Assembly: GCF_004125265.1 (NCBI RefSeq)
Contig: NZ_RDTE01000003.1
Span: 6,200,001 to 6,264,000 of the forward strand
Length of the DNA stretch: 64,000 bases
Direction: 5' to 3'
Source of the DNA: Streptomyces lydicus
GTDB lineage: Bacteria > Actinomycetota > Actinomycetes > Streptomycetales > Streptomycetaceae
Shown: piece by piece, positions 52,696-61,570 of the stretch
Layout of the letters: the number at the start of each line of letters is the position of its first letter
How positions within the stretch are numbered: position 1 is the first letter of the stretch
Position numbers and translations under genes: made by a program
The notes under the pieces: model-generated
Told to the model about the DNA's origin: nothing
The model's database searches: none
Seen by the model: the letters and a program-made list of their open reading frames with translations, nothing else

Positions 52696-53700
52696 TCACT
52701 CCTCCTTGCGGCCGAGGCCGAACCAGCGGGCCTGGACGACCGTCGCCACCGCGATGATCAGCGCCAGGATCACCGCGCCCGCGCTGCCCAGCCCGAGATT
52801 CTGGTCCTGTCCGAGTGCCGTGTAATAGAGGTAGACCAACGGTGGCCGGGCGTAGGGCGGATAGCCGCGCGCATCGCTCAGCAGGTTGTAGAACTCGTCG
52901 AACGCCTGGAAGGCATTGATCACCAACAGCAGCACCACCGCCACGGACGTGGCGCGCAACTGCGGAAAGGTGATGTGCCGGAAGACCTGCCAGCCCGGCC
53001 GCGCCCCGTCCATCGCCGCCGCCTCGTACAACTGCGGTGAGATCCGCTGCAGTCCGGCCAGAAACAGGATCATGTAGAACCCGGCCTGCAGCCACAGCCG
53101 TACGGTCACGATGACCAGCCAGTACCAGGGCGGATGGGTCGTCGACAGCCAGGCGGTCTGGTCCGTGCCGAACCAGCCCAGCACGGTGTTGGCCAGTCCG
53201 AACCGCACCCCGTTGAAGACCGACAGCTTCCAGATCACCGATGCGACGACATAGGAGCAGGCGGTCGGCAGGAAGAACACCGACCGGAAGAACGCCTGGG
53301 CGAAGCGCAGCCGGTTCACCATCAGCGCCAGGGCGAGCGACAGCGCATAGGTCGCGGGCACGATGAACACCGTGAACAGCGCAAACGTGCCCAGGCTGCC
53401 GAGGAATGCCGGATCGCTCAGCATCGCGGTGTAGTTGCCCAGCCCGACGAAATCCGAGCCGGACGGACTGACGGTGTTGTGGGCGTCGAAGAAGCTCAGG
53501 TAGACGCTCCACACCAACGGCACGTACGTGAACAGCCCCAGCCCGATCGCGAACGGCCCGACGAAGACCCAGAACCAGAGATTCCGCCGCTGCGGGCCGA
53601 GCCACCGGGTGCCGGGCGAGCGGGGGGCGGCTTCCGGCCCCGCCGCGGCACGCGGGGCCGGTACGTCTGTGACCGCTTCTTCGGTCCCGCCGGTGGTCAC
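52696..53700 (-). CDS. Carbohydrate ABC transporter permease (MalF type)
   Basis: 334 residues with a disordered N-terminus and six helices; EAA loop QLYEAAAMDGARPGWQVFRHITFPQLR. GTG 53700 overlaps the binding-protein stop by four bases. No ATPase gene is in the operon, so a shared MsiK-type ATPase encoded elsewhere is the likely energiser. Confidence 0.94.
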   Translation of the reverse strand: MTTGGTEEAVTDVPAPRAAAGPEAAPRSPGTRWLGPQRRNLWFWVFVGPFAIGLGLFTYVPLVWSVYLSFFDAHNTVSPSGSDFVGLGNYTAMLSDPAFLGSLGTFALFTVFIVPATYALSLALALMVNRLRFAQAFFRSVFFLPTACSYVVASVIWKLSVFNGVRFGLANTVLGWFGTDQTAWLSTTHPPWYWLVIVTVRLWLQAGFYMILFLAGLQRISPQLYEAAAMDGARPGWQVFRHITFPQLRATSVAVVLLLVINAFQAFDEFYNLLSDARGYPPYARPPLVYLYYTALGQDQNLGLGSAGAVILALIIAVATVVQARWFGLGRKEE

Positions 53701-54956
53701 TTCTTCTTGACCCGCTGGAGCTCGGCATTGACCTTGCGCACCACGCTTTTCAGCTCGCTCTCCGGGTTGGCGCCGTCCTTGATGATCCGGCTCAGCGCGT
53801 CCTGATAGGCGGTACGGTCCGCGGTCGTCCACAACAGCGGCTCGGCATAGCCGTGATCGGCCGAGAACCGGACCGCGTCCGCCGCCGGGCCGGACCGCAG
53901 CTGCCGGGCCTTCTTCGCCAGTGAGATCCGCGCCGGGATATGGAATCCGTACGACAGCGCGAAGTCCTGCTGGTAGTCGGTGCGGTCCACCCACAGCCAC
54001 TTCGCGAAGGCCTTGGCCTCTGCTTTGCGCGAGCTCCGCGCGCTGACCGCGGAGCCATAGGCGCCGACCTGAACGGAGGGTTTCCCTCCGCTTCCGTCCT
54101 TCGGGAACGGCAGCACCCCGAAGTCGTCCCCCAGCGCCTTTTTGATCTGCGGCAGCGCCCACAGGCCCGACCACTGCATGGCGGTCAGCCCCTGGATGAA
54201 GGCGGCCGGATCGGACCAGTCCGTGGGCGCACCCAGCAGCAACGACTTGTCCGCGTACAGCTGCCGGATCTTGCCGAGGGTGCGCGCCGCGGCCGGATCG
54301 TCGAACCCGACCTTGCCGTCCGCCGTGATCAGGCTCAGCCCGGCGGCGAACAGCGGCGTCCCGCCGAGCACGCCCACTCCGCCGTCGTTCCCCAGAAACA
54401 GCCCCTTGGACTTCTTGCCGCTGAGCTTCTTCGCGCCGTCCACCAGCTCGTCGAGCGTTTGCGGTGGCCGCACCCCGGCCTTCTTCAGCAGGCTCTTGCG
54501 GTAGTACAGCAGCTGCATGTCGACGACCTGCGGGATGCCCCAGATCTTGTCCTGCCAGATCTTCGGTGCCAGCACGGCCTGATGGAAGTCGTCCTTCACC
54601 GGCTCGACCTCGGCGGTCAGATCGACCACCTGACCGCCCTGGATCTGGTCCAGCAGCGGCCCGTTGGCCTCGAAGACGTCCGGCCCCGAGTCGGTGAGCA
54701 GCGCGGCCGCCGTCTGCCGGTCGTAGTCACCCGGCCGCCACTGCACCGAGACGTTCGCCTTGCGGTACGCGGCGGCGTACCGCTTCACGGCCTGCTGGGC
54801 CCCGGGCTCCCCGTACTGGTGGTACCACTGGCTGAGCGCGGGCCCCGAACCACCGCTGCCCCGACCGGTGTTGGACCCGCATGCGGTCGCCAGTCCCGCG
54901 GCGAGGGCCGCCCCGCCGCCGGCCGCCAACAGCCGCCGCCTGTTGATCTCCGTCAT
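53697..54956 (-). CDS. Extracellular sugar-binding lipoprotein
   Basis: 419 residues. N-terminus MTEINRRRLLAAGGGAALAAGLATAC carries a lipobox (LATAC) and an RR-like pair that could allow Tat export. The mature part is a family 1 solute-binding protein (LSQWYHQYGEPGAQQAVKRYAAAYRKANV...). First gene of the importer operon; no LacI/ROK regulator or glycosidase adjoins, so the sugar cannot be named. Confidence 0.93.
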   Translation of the reverse strand: MTEINRRRLLAAGGGAALAAGLATACGSNTGRGSGGSGPALSQWYHQYGEPGAQQAVKRYAAAYRKANVSVQWRPGDYDRQTAAALLTDSGPDVFEANGPLLDQIQGGQVVDLTAEVEPVKDDFHQAVLAPKIWQDKIWGIPQVVDMQLLYYRKSLLKKAGVRPPQTLDELVDGAKKLSGKKSKGLFLGNDGGVGVLGGTPLFAAGLSLITADGKVGFDDPAAARTLGKIRQLYADKSLLLGAPTDWSDPAAFIQGLTAMQWSGLWALPQIKKALGDDFGVLPFPKDGSGGKPSVQVGAYGSAVSARSSRKAEAKAFAKWLWVDRTDYQQDFALSYGFHIPARISLAKKARQLRSGPAADAVRFSADHGYAEPLLWTTADRTAYQDALSRIIKDGANPESELKSVVRKVNAELQRVKKK

Positions 54957-55199
54957 GGCACGTCGCCCCCTGCGCTCGTAACCTACCGGTGACCGACGAT
55001 CACCGGCGGTGCGACCGTCCACTCTGCCGCACGACTGTGCAGCGCGCATGGCATCTGCACGAAACGGGGCCGCGGGGCGGGGTGCCGGCGCGCGCCGACG
55101 CGCGACAGGGGCCGGCATCCGGATGTCGCGGCCTGGTGGTCGGTGCCGGACGGCTACCGGGACATGCTCGCTGTCGTCGTCGACGGTGAGTCCGTTCCG

Positions 55200-55517
55200 C
55201 TATGCATCGGACTGACGCTGCTTGCGATACAGCTCGATGGCCGCCTCGGTGGGGAAGTTGGGCACGGTGACGGTTTCGCCGGTGTCCTTGGCGACGATGA
55301 TCTTTGACCCGCCGGGCGGGGCCGGCTGCGGGGGGCCGGATGCGTCCGGAGTGCGGGGAGAGGCGGCGTACACGAGGTAGCCGATGTCGAATTCATGGAC
55401 GTGCAGGGGGGCGGGGGAGCCGTCCGGCAGCTTGGGTCCGGCATAGCGGCTGCGGACGATGGCGAGTGCTTCCTCGGGGGTGGTGGGGGGCGTGTGCTGG
55501 TCCTGCGGACTGGTCAT
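55200..55517 (-). CDS. Small YrhB/Imm35-like protein
   Basis: 105 residues: TPEEALAIVRSRYAG, HEFDIGYLVYAASPRT, a Pro-rich linker, then GGSKIIVAKDTGETVTVPNFPTEAAIELYRKQR. The C-terminal pattern (stored value, acidic turn, final helix) resembles YrhB/Imm35 immunity-type proteins, but this is a weak call. AGGAG precedes ATG 55517. A second, shorter paralogue lies upstream on the same strand. Confidence 0.65.
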   Translation of the reverse strand: MTSPQDQHTPPTTPEEALAIVRSRYAGPKLPDGSPAPLHVHEFDIGYLVYAASPRTPDASGPPQPAPPGGSKIIVAKDTGETVTVPNFPTEAAIELYRKQRQSDA

Positions 55518-55639
55518 TTTCTGCTCCTGTTGCGCACCGTCTCGCCTGAGAACCGGTGGTGTCATGAAACTCATGCCGGGGGACTTTGATCATTTTGCTG
55601 CTGCCGCTTTCTCTCCGACTTTCTCTCCCACTGCCTCTC

Positions 55640-55822
55640 TCAGGAGGGCGGGCGCCTGTAGTGGCGGTGATAGAGCTCCACCGCACGCTCGGGAGGGAAG
55701 TTGGGCAGGAAAGACACCTCGCCGTCGATCTTGGAGATGACGACGTGGCTGCCGCCGGGGTCCGGGGGAGGTGGGGGAGGCAGGCCGGGAGTGCTGCCCG
55801 GCGGCCGGTCGGGCTCGGTCAT
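55640..55822 (-). CDS. Short paralogue of the adjacent YrhB/Imm35-like protein
   Basis: 60 residues: Pro-rich N-terminus, then GGSHVVISKIDGEVSFLPNFPPERAVELYHRHYRR, aligning with the C-terminal half of the 55200-55517 product. It has its own ATG (55822) and a GGAGAG site, so it is probably expressed rather than debris. It lacks the N-terminal half. Likely arose by tandem duplication and truncation. Confidence 0.65.
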   Translation of the reverse strand: MTEPDRPPGSTPGLPPPPPPDPGGSHVVISKIDGEVSFLPNFPPERAVELYHRHYRRPPS

Positions 55823-56015
55823 GGGGCGCTCTCCTCGGGTGGGTTGGTTCGGGTGGGCTGGTGCCTGTGGGCGAGGTCAACTTAATCCACGTGCCGGCGG
55901 CCTGATGGGTTCGTCTCCGGGGTGGGCCGGGGTGGGCCGGGACGGGGTGAGCGGGGTGAGGTGGCGTGAGGTGAGTGGGGTGCGGTGAGTGGGGCGCCGG
56001 GCGATACCCCGGTCC

Positions 56016-56831
56016 TCAGCCGAACAGCACGCGTGCCAGCCAGAACTCCAGCAGGTCCGCGTCGCCGGTGATCTCGAAGGTGGTGCCGTCGGAGGGGGTA
56101 CGGCCGTAGATGAGGAGCAGGAGGTCGATCAGCGGGGCGCGGACGGAGACGGCGGCCGGTTCCTGGGCGCGGCGCCAGGCGAGGGTGCCGCCGGTGAGGT
56201 CGACGAGCCAGTCGGCGGCGGCTTCCGGTGGGGTGTCCGTGGCGTGGAAGTGGAGGGTGCGGCCGGGGCCGAGGAGTTCGCGTCGGTCGGGGTGGAAGTC
56301 GAACATCTCGGGGAGGGAGCCGAGTTCCATCCATTCGTCGAGGGTGTCGAGGGCGAGGCGCTGGTCGACGGTGAAGTCGCTGCCGAGCGCCAGCGTGACA
56401 TCGGCCCGGTGCATGACCGTCTCGTGAGCCATGCGGCGGGCGAAGAAGCGTGGGGAGCCGGAGGGGAGCGGCGTCCAGATCCGGACATCGGGGCCCGTGG
56501 AGCGGAGCGTGTCGGCAAGGCGGCGGGCGCCCTCGAGGAGCCAGGCGGCGGCCTCGGCAGGGGACTGGGTGGTGTCGCGGGGCAGGACGCGGAGGGCGGT
56601 CTCGGGCGGGGGCTCGGTCGCCCGGGTCCGTACCAGGTCCTCGACCCAGCGATGGGCCTCGCCCAGATGCCGGAGCAGCTGGGCGAGGTTCCAGTCCGGG
56701 CAGGAGGGGACGGTGGTCGTCAGGTCGGCGTCCCGCTCCTTGAGGCAGGACGCCAGCAGTGCGGCCTGGTCGACGATGGCGGCGCAGTGACCGTCGTAAT
56801 CCCTAGCCATGGCGGGGTGTGCGGAGTTCAT
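56016..56831 (-). CDS. Maleylpyruvate isomerase-like, mycothiol-dependent family protein
   Basis: 271 residues: DinB-like MDMPI N-terminal bundle (VPSCPDWNLAQLLRHLGEAHRWVEDLV..., RMAHETVMHRADVTLAL) with His/Glu/His metal-ligand candidates, and an MDMPI C-terminal domain. The family includes mycothiol-dependent isomerases and transferases; the reaction here is unknown. ATG 56831. Confidence 0.88.
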   Translation of the reverse strand: MNSAHPAMARDYDGHCAAIVDQAALLASCLKERDADLTTTVPSCPDWNLAQLLRHLGEAHRWVEDLVRTRATEPPPETALRVLPRDTTQSPAEAAAWLLEGARRLADTLRSTGPDVRIWTPLPSGSPRFFARRMAHETVMHRADVTLALGSDFTVDQRLALDTLDEWMELGSLPEMFDFHPDRRELLGPGRTLHFHATDTPPEAAADWLVDLTGGTLAWRRAQEPAAVSVRAPLIDLLLLIYGRTPSDGTTFEITGDADLLEFWLARVLFG

Positions 56832-56904
56832 GACCTCACGGTAGGACGCACCACTGACAACGGAGCGTTACGAGGAGCGGGCCGTGTCGTCACGAGTAGT
56901 GATT

Positions 56905-56946
56905 AGTGAGCAGTGAGCAGTGAGCAGTGAGCAGTGAGCAGTCAGC
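56905..56946. repeat. 7-bp tandem repeat, AGTGAGC x5
   Basis: Five perfect units (56905-56939) and one variant, followed to 57040 by scattered CACGAG(T/C)CG repeats, in the gap after the APC permease gene. Confidence 0.9.
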
Positions 56947-57030
56947 GGTGAGTGGTTTCCCCTCACGAGTCGTTCCGGATCACGAGTCGATCCCCCGCCA
57001 CGAGCCGTCCCCCGCCCGCTCAGTCCGGCG

Positions 57031-59025
57031 TCACGAGCGGGCGCCCTGCGGCTCCAGGCGGAACCGCAGCCGGCAGATGACCGCGTCCGTGTCCCGGCGC
57101 ACCGCGCGGGCGACGACCGCGCCGCGCTGGTTCTGCAGCAGGCGCTGCCAGAGGTGGGCGGGTTCGGCCTCCGGGATCAGGACGGTGACGCGGGTGGTGG
57201 GGCGTCGTGCCGCCAGGCCGGTGACGTAGGCGGCGATGGGACGGCCGAGGGAGCGGGCGGCGGAGGGCAGTTCGAGGAGTTCCACGCCGGGGTTCCACAG
57301 TTCCCAGTCGCGGCGCAGGGCCTCGGCGGCCGGGCGGTCCTCGGGGGCGTCGTGGGTGACGGTGACCGCCACCACCTCATCGCCCAGGGACACCGCCGCG
57401 TTCAGGGCCTCGCAGGTCAGCCGGGAGAGATGCGAGACGGGGACGATGACGAGGGAGGGGGCCCGGTGCGGGGGTTCGGGGACGCGGCCCAGGCCGAGGC
57501 GTTCGCCGATACGGGCATAGGCGCGGTGTACGGCTTCGAAGGTGAGGACCAGCAGCGGCAGGGCGATGACGAGGAGCCAGGCGCCCTCGGTGAATTTGGT
57601 GGCGGTGACGACGAGCGCGGAGACGCCGGTGAGCAGGGCGCCGAAACCGTTCAGCAGGGCCTTGCCGCGCCACCCGGCGGAGCGGTTGCGGCGCCAGTGC
57701 CTGACCATGCCGATCTGGCAGAGCGTGAAGCCGACGAAGACTCCGATGGCGAACAGCGGGACGAGGGTGTTGACCTCGCCGCCGGAGACGAGCAGCAGCG
57801 CCGCGGCCACGGCGGCGAGGGCCAGCACGCCGTGACGGTGGACCTGACGGTCCGCCTTGAGGCCGAAGACGTGCGGCAGGTAGTTGTCCCGGGCGAGCAG
57901 GCCCGTCAGGACGGGCAGCCCGCCGAAGGAGGTGTTGGCGGCGAGGGCCAGCAGCACCATGGTGGCGAACTGGACCACGTAGAAGGCCCCGTTGTGGCCC
58001 AGGGAGGCGTCCGCGAGCTGGGCGAGGACGGTCACGCCCGCGACCGGCTGGAGGTGGAAGCGGCCGATCAGGACGGACAGCCCGATCAGCATCACGCCGA
58101 GCAGGGCGCCGAGCGCGACCTCGGTGCGCTGGGCACGCCTGGCCGCCGGAGCCCGGAAGGACGGCACCGCGTTGGCCACCGCCTCGACGCCCGTCAGCGC
58201 CGAGCACCCGGACGCGAAGGCCTTGAGCAGGAGCAGGGCGCCGACCGTGGTGGCGGGGTGGGCGAGGCCGGAGGCGTGACCGTCTGTGGTGACGGCCGAG
58301 GCGGGGGCGTCGCGGAGGAGGCCGGCGACGATCATCGTCAGGATGGCGCCGATGAAGACGGCGGTGGGGACGAGGAACGCCTTCGCCGAGTCGACGATGC
58401 CGCGCAGGTTGATGCCGGTGATCAGCAGCAGCACCGCCAGGCAGATCGCCGTCCGGTCGTCGTAGAGCGCGGGGAACGCCGAGGTCAGGGCCGCTACACC
58501 GGCCGTCACGGAGACCGCGACATTGAGGACGTAGTCGAGGAGGAGGGAGGCGGCGGCCACCAGGGCGGCCCGGCGGCCGAGGTGCGTCTTGGCCACCGCG
58601 TACGAGCCGCCGCCGTCGGGGAAGGCGGCGATCACCTGGCGGTACGAGGCGACCAGGACGGCCAGCAGCGCGGCGATGGCGAGGGTGACGGGGAGCGTGA
58701 AACCCAGGCCGTAGCTGCCTGCCGCGGCCAGGACCAGCACGATCGACTCGGGGCCGTAGGCGACGGACGCCATGGCATCGAGGGAGAGGGCGGCCAGGCC
58801 CTGGAGTGTGGTGAGCCGGTGGCGGGAATCGGACTCGGCGGCCGGCTCGCTTATGGGTTCACCAGACGGCTCGCCGCTTCGTTCACCAGTCGGCGCATGA
58901 GCGGGTTCGACAGCGCCGGCTTGGGCGCTGCCGGTGCCGGTACTCGTGCCGGTACCCGTGCCGGTGCGGGGGGTGGTATCCGGCGGTTCCTCGGGTCGGC
59001 CATCGGGCCGGGACACCATCGGCAT
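57031..59025 (-). CDS. APC-family amino acid permease with cytoplasmic C-terminal domain
   Basis: 664 residues. A low-complexity N-terminus (GTGTGTSTGTGSA...) precedes about 12 helices starting LQGLAALSLDAMASVAYGPESIVLVLAAAG; the C-terminal 190 residues (SLVIVPVSHLSRLTCEALNAAVSLGDEVVAVTV...) form a soluble Rossmann-like, USP-type domain. Comparable proteins are annotated as amino acid or potassium-linked permeases. ATG 59025 follows GGAGG at a long distance; ATG 59019 is also possible. Confidence 0.88.
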   Translation of the reverse strand: MPMVSRPDGRPEEPPDTTPRTGTGTGTSTGTGSAQAGAVEPAHAPTGERSGEPSGEPISEPAAESDSRHRLTTLQGLAALSLDAMASVAYGPESIVLVLAAAGSYGLGFTLPVTLAIAALLAVLVASYRQVIAAFPDGGGSYAVAKTHLGRRAALVAAASLLLDYVLNVAVSVTAGVAALTSAFPALYDDRTAICLAVLLLITGINLRGIVDSAKAFLVPTAVFIGAILTMIVAGLLRDAPASAVTTDGHASGLAHPATTVGALLLLKAFASGCSALTGVEAVANAVPSFRAPAARRAQRTEVALGALLGVMLIGLSVLIGRFHLQPVAGVTVLAQLADASLGHNGAFYVVQFATMVLLALAANTSFGGLPVLTGLLARDNYLPHVFGLKADRQVHRHGVLALAAVAAALLLVSGGEVNTLVPLFAIGVFVGFTLCQIGMVRHWRRNRSAGWRGKALLNGFGALLTGVSALVVTATKFTEGAWLLVIALPLLVLTFEAVHRAYARIGERLGLGRVPEPPHRAPSLVIVPVSHLSRLTCEALNAAVSLGDEVVAVTVTHDAPEDRPAAEALRRDWELWNPGVELLELPSAARSLGRPIAAYVTGLAARRPTTRVTVLIPEAEPAHLWQRLLQNQRGAVVARAVRRDTDAVICRLRFRLEPQGARS

Positions 59026-59195
59026 TGTGCGTCGTACCTCCGTGCGGCACCGTATGGGACCAGGCCAGCGTGCGGGGCCGGGCGACTGGCGCCCACCGGC
59101 TTTGGCGGCCCCTTGGCGGGCAACGGGGTGTTCTTCACGGGGTCTTGACGCGGGTGGCGCGGCCTGCAGCCCGCGCGGACGAGCGGGAACGGCCG

Positions 59196-59290
59196 GCACG
59201 GGAACGGCTAGTACAGGGGCGGGCCGGCCGGCACGGGGAACGGCCAATACAGGGAACGGCGGCACGGGAACGGCCCGTACAGGCACCGGC
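59196..59290. repeat. GGCACGGGAACGGC repeats
   Basis: Three imperfect copies of GGCACGGG(G)AACGGC followed by an ATACAGG or GTACAGG element, in the 286-base gap upstream of the APC permease. No gene seen in the gap. Confidence 0.65.
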
Positions 59291-59311
59291 CGACCGTGCC
59301 GTACCGGTCGG

Positions 59312-60256
59312 TCAGAATGCCGCGGCCGGCCGCGAGAAGTCGTAGTGGACGCCGGTGAGCTCTTCCGACGCGGCCCACAGGCGCTCGCCGTCGGCGTTCT
59401 TCTTGGTCCAGGGGGCGCGGAAGGACTGGGCGGGGGCGCCGCGCAGCCCGTTGCGCGGACCGATGAAGGAGTCCGGCCGCATATGGGGCGCGGTGGCCGC
59501 GCAGAGGGTGCCCAGGGCGCCGCCGTCCGGGGACTGGCCGATGAGGCCGGTTCCGAAGTCGATGATCCGCTCGGCGGAGGTGCGGCCCTCCATGCGGACG
59601 CCCGCGGTCATGAGGTTGGTGGAGGCGTATCCGGGGTGCGCGGCGGCCGCGACGACCTGGGAGCCGGCCGCGGCCAGCCGCCGGGTCAGTTCGTGGGTGA
59701 AGAGCAGGTTGGCGCTCTTGGAACGGCTGTACGCGATCCAGCGGCGGTAGGAGCGCGCGCTGTTGAGGTCGGTGTAGTCGAGGTCGGCGAGGGCGTGCAG
59801 CATGCTGGAGACGGTGACGACCCGGGCGCCGGGTGTGGCGAGGAGCTTGGGCAGCAGCAGCCCGGTCAGCGCGAAGTGGCCGAGGTGGTTGGTGCCGAAC
59901 TGCATCTCGAAGCCGTCGGCGGTGGTCCGGTACGGCAGTGCCATCACGCCGGCGTTGTTGATGAGCAGGTCGAGGCGGTCACCGTCGAAGTCGTCGAGGG
60001 CGGCGGCGAAGTCCCGGACGGAGGAGAGATCGGCCAGGTCGAGGGGCCGGAACTCGGCTTCGGCGGTGGGTACGTCGGACCGCAGCCGGTCCAGGGCGGC
60101 CATGCCCCGCGCCTCGTTGCGGCAGGCCAGCAGTACGCGGGCGCCGTGCCGGGCCAGTTCACGTGCCGTGGCGTAGCCGAGTCCGCTGTTGGCGCCGGTG
60201 ACGACCGCCGAGCGGCCGGTCTGGTCGGCGATGTGGCTGGTGTTCCACCGGGTCAC
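59312..60256 (-). CDS. SDR oxidoreductase (retinol-dehydrogenase-like)
   Basis: 314 residues: cofactor motif TGANSGLG, NNAGVMA, Ser in VTVSSM, catalytic Tyr/Lys in YSRSKSANLL. Substrate unknown. GTG 60256 is preceded by GGAGGAG. Stand-alone gene, same strand as the ArsR/SRPBCC pair upstream. Confidence 0.92.
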   Translation of the reverse strand: MTRWNTSHIADQTGRSAVVTGANSGLGYATARELARHGARVLLACRNEARGMAALDRLRSDVPTAEAEFRPLDLADLSSVRDFAAALDDFDGDRLDLLINNAGVMALPYRTTADGFEMQFGTNHLGHFALTGLLLPKLLATPGARVVTVSSMLHALADLDYTDLNSARSYRRWIAYSRSKSANLLFTHELTRRLAAAGSQVVAAAAHPGYASTNLMTAGVRMEGRTSAERIIDFGTGLIGQSPDGGALGTLCAATAPHMRPDSFIGPRNGLRGAPAQSFRAPWTKKNADGERLWAASEELTGVHYDFSRPAAAF

Positions 60257-60481
60257 GCCTGTGCTCCTCCGTACGGGGGCGACCAGAGTACGTGGGAGTA
60301 GGCGGGAGGGGCGGGCGGGGCTGGAGAGGGCCGGAGGAGAGCCGACGAGAGCCGACGAGAGCCGACGGAGGGCGGGGCGGAGGGCCTTCCGCCCGCCTTC
60401 GCACGCCCTCCGTCGTCCTCCGCGCTCCGTCCGCGCTCCGTCCGCCCTTTGCCCGGGCTGCCCCAGGCGTCGCGCCCGTGC

Positions 60482-60928
60482 TCACTCCTCCTCGGCGAGG
60501 CGCTTGATCGCCGAGAGACGGGTGTCCCAGGCGGCGGCCACCCGGTCCATCCACCGGGCGGTGACTCCCAGTCGCTCCGGTATGACGTGGTAGCGCGCCT
60601 CCCTGCCCTCCCGGTGTCCTGCGACCAGACCGGCGCGGTCCAGGATCCCCAGGTGTTTGACGATGGCCTGGCGGCTGACCGGCAATTCGGCCGCCAGGAC
60701 CGTGGCGGTCGCCTCGCCGTGCGCGGCGAGGGCGTCGAGTATCCGGCGGCGGGTCGGGTCCGCCAGCGCGGAGAAGACCTCCGCCACGGCGTCCGAGCCC
60801 GCGCCCGGACCCGAGCCCGAACCTGACCCCTGGCCGGCACCCGGCGCCGCCCCCGAGCCCCGGCCGACGCCCGAGCCTTGACCGCCGCCCCCGACTGGCC
60901 CCCCGCCCGCTTCTCCAGCCCTCGTCAT
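60482..60928 (-). CDS. ArsR-family regulator with Gly/Ser-rich N-terminus
   Basis: 148 residues. Residues 8-45 are almost only Gly, Ser, Ala and Pro; then a winged helix (VAEVFSALADPTRRRILDALAAHGEATATVLAAELPVSRQAIVKHLGILDRAGLVAGHREGREARYHV). No metal-binding Cys/His motif. ATG 60928 overlaps the SRPBCC stop (ATGA), supporting this start although it adds the odd tail. ArsR-SRPBCC pairs are common; the regulator probably binds the dyads before the SRPBCC gene. Confidence 0.92.
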   Translation of the reverse strand: MTRAGEAGGGPVGGGGQGSGVGRGSGAAPGAGQGSGSGSGPGAGSDAVAEVFSALADPTRRRILDALAAHGEATATVLAAELPVSRQAIVKHLGILDRAGLVAGHREGREARYHVIPERLGVTARWMDRVAAAWDTRLSAIKRLAEEE

Positions 60929-61422
60929 GCCGCGAGCTGCTCCGTGTACCGCCGGATGTTCTCCACCTGGCCGGACCAGCCCGCGGAGTGGCTTTCGTAC
61001 CCGGCGGTCTTCTGCCGGTCCGCCGGGATGTGGAGGCCGGCGAATCCGCTCTCCACCACGCGCAGGTGGGTGCCGTCGCCCTCCTCGGTGAGGGTGAATT
61101 CGACGAGGGTGGAGTTGCCCTCGACCGCCACCTCGCCGGGGTGCGCACTGGCCCAGCGGTACGAGAAGTGGTGCGGCGGGTCCACCTTCACGATCTTGGT
61201 CAGGAACTGGCCGTACTCACCGTGGTCGAGCTCCATGATCCCGCCCGGCCGCAGGTCGACCGGCGCCGGTTCGCCCTGGCCGAACCATGAGCCGACGTGC
61301 TCCGGCTCGGTGAGCACGGCCCAGACGCGCTCCACGGGTGCGGCGATGCTGATCTCCCGCTCGATGCGGTCGTGGGCGCCGCCCGCCCCGCTGTCCTTGT
61401 GCTGATTGCTGCCGGTGCTCAT
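60925..61422 (-). CDS. SRPBCC (AHSA1-like) protein
   Basis: 165 residues with the hydrophobic-cavity fold: IEREISIAAPVERVWAVLTEPEHVGSWFGQGEPAPVDLRPGGIMELDHGEYGQF..., EFTLTEEGDGTHLRVVESGF, and C-terminal helix W..QVENIRRYTEQL. It probably binds or processes a small lipophilic ligand. AGGAG precedes ATG 61422. First gene of the pair with the ArsR regulator. Confidence 0.92.
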   Translation of the reverse strand: MSTGSNQHKDSGAGGAHDRIEREISIAAPVERVWAVLTEPEHVGSWFGQGEPAPVDLRPGGIMELDHGEYGQFLTKIVKVDPPHHFSYRWASAHPGEVAVEGNSTLVEFTLTEEGDGTHLRVVESGFAGLHIPADRQKTAGYESHSAGWSGQVENIRRYTEQLAA

Positions 61423-61453
61423 GGGGTGCTCCTCCTGTCGTGCCTTCCGATGC

Positions 61454-61508
61454 TTACGTGCTACCCGATGGTTGCACGTAACGACAGGAGCTGCAACCGA
61501 TGGGTTGC
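61454..61508. promoter_or_regulatory. Two dyads upstream of the SRPBCC-arsR operon
   Basis: A 28-bp palindrome (61454-61481, core GTGCTACCCGATGGTTGCAC) and a perfect 16-bp one, GCAACCGATGGGTTGC (61493-61508). Both share GCAACC/GGTTGC half-sites around a 4-base centre; centres are 33 bases apart. Confidence 0.75.
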
Positions 61509-61570
61509 GCTCAATCCTCCGGGAGCTATGGGTGAGGGAGGGGCGGGGCAGGGGCGGGGCGGGGGCGGCC

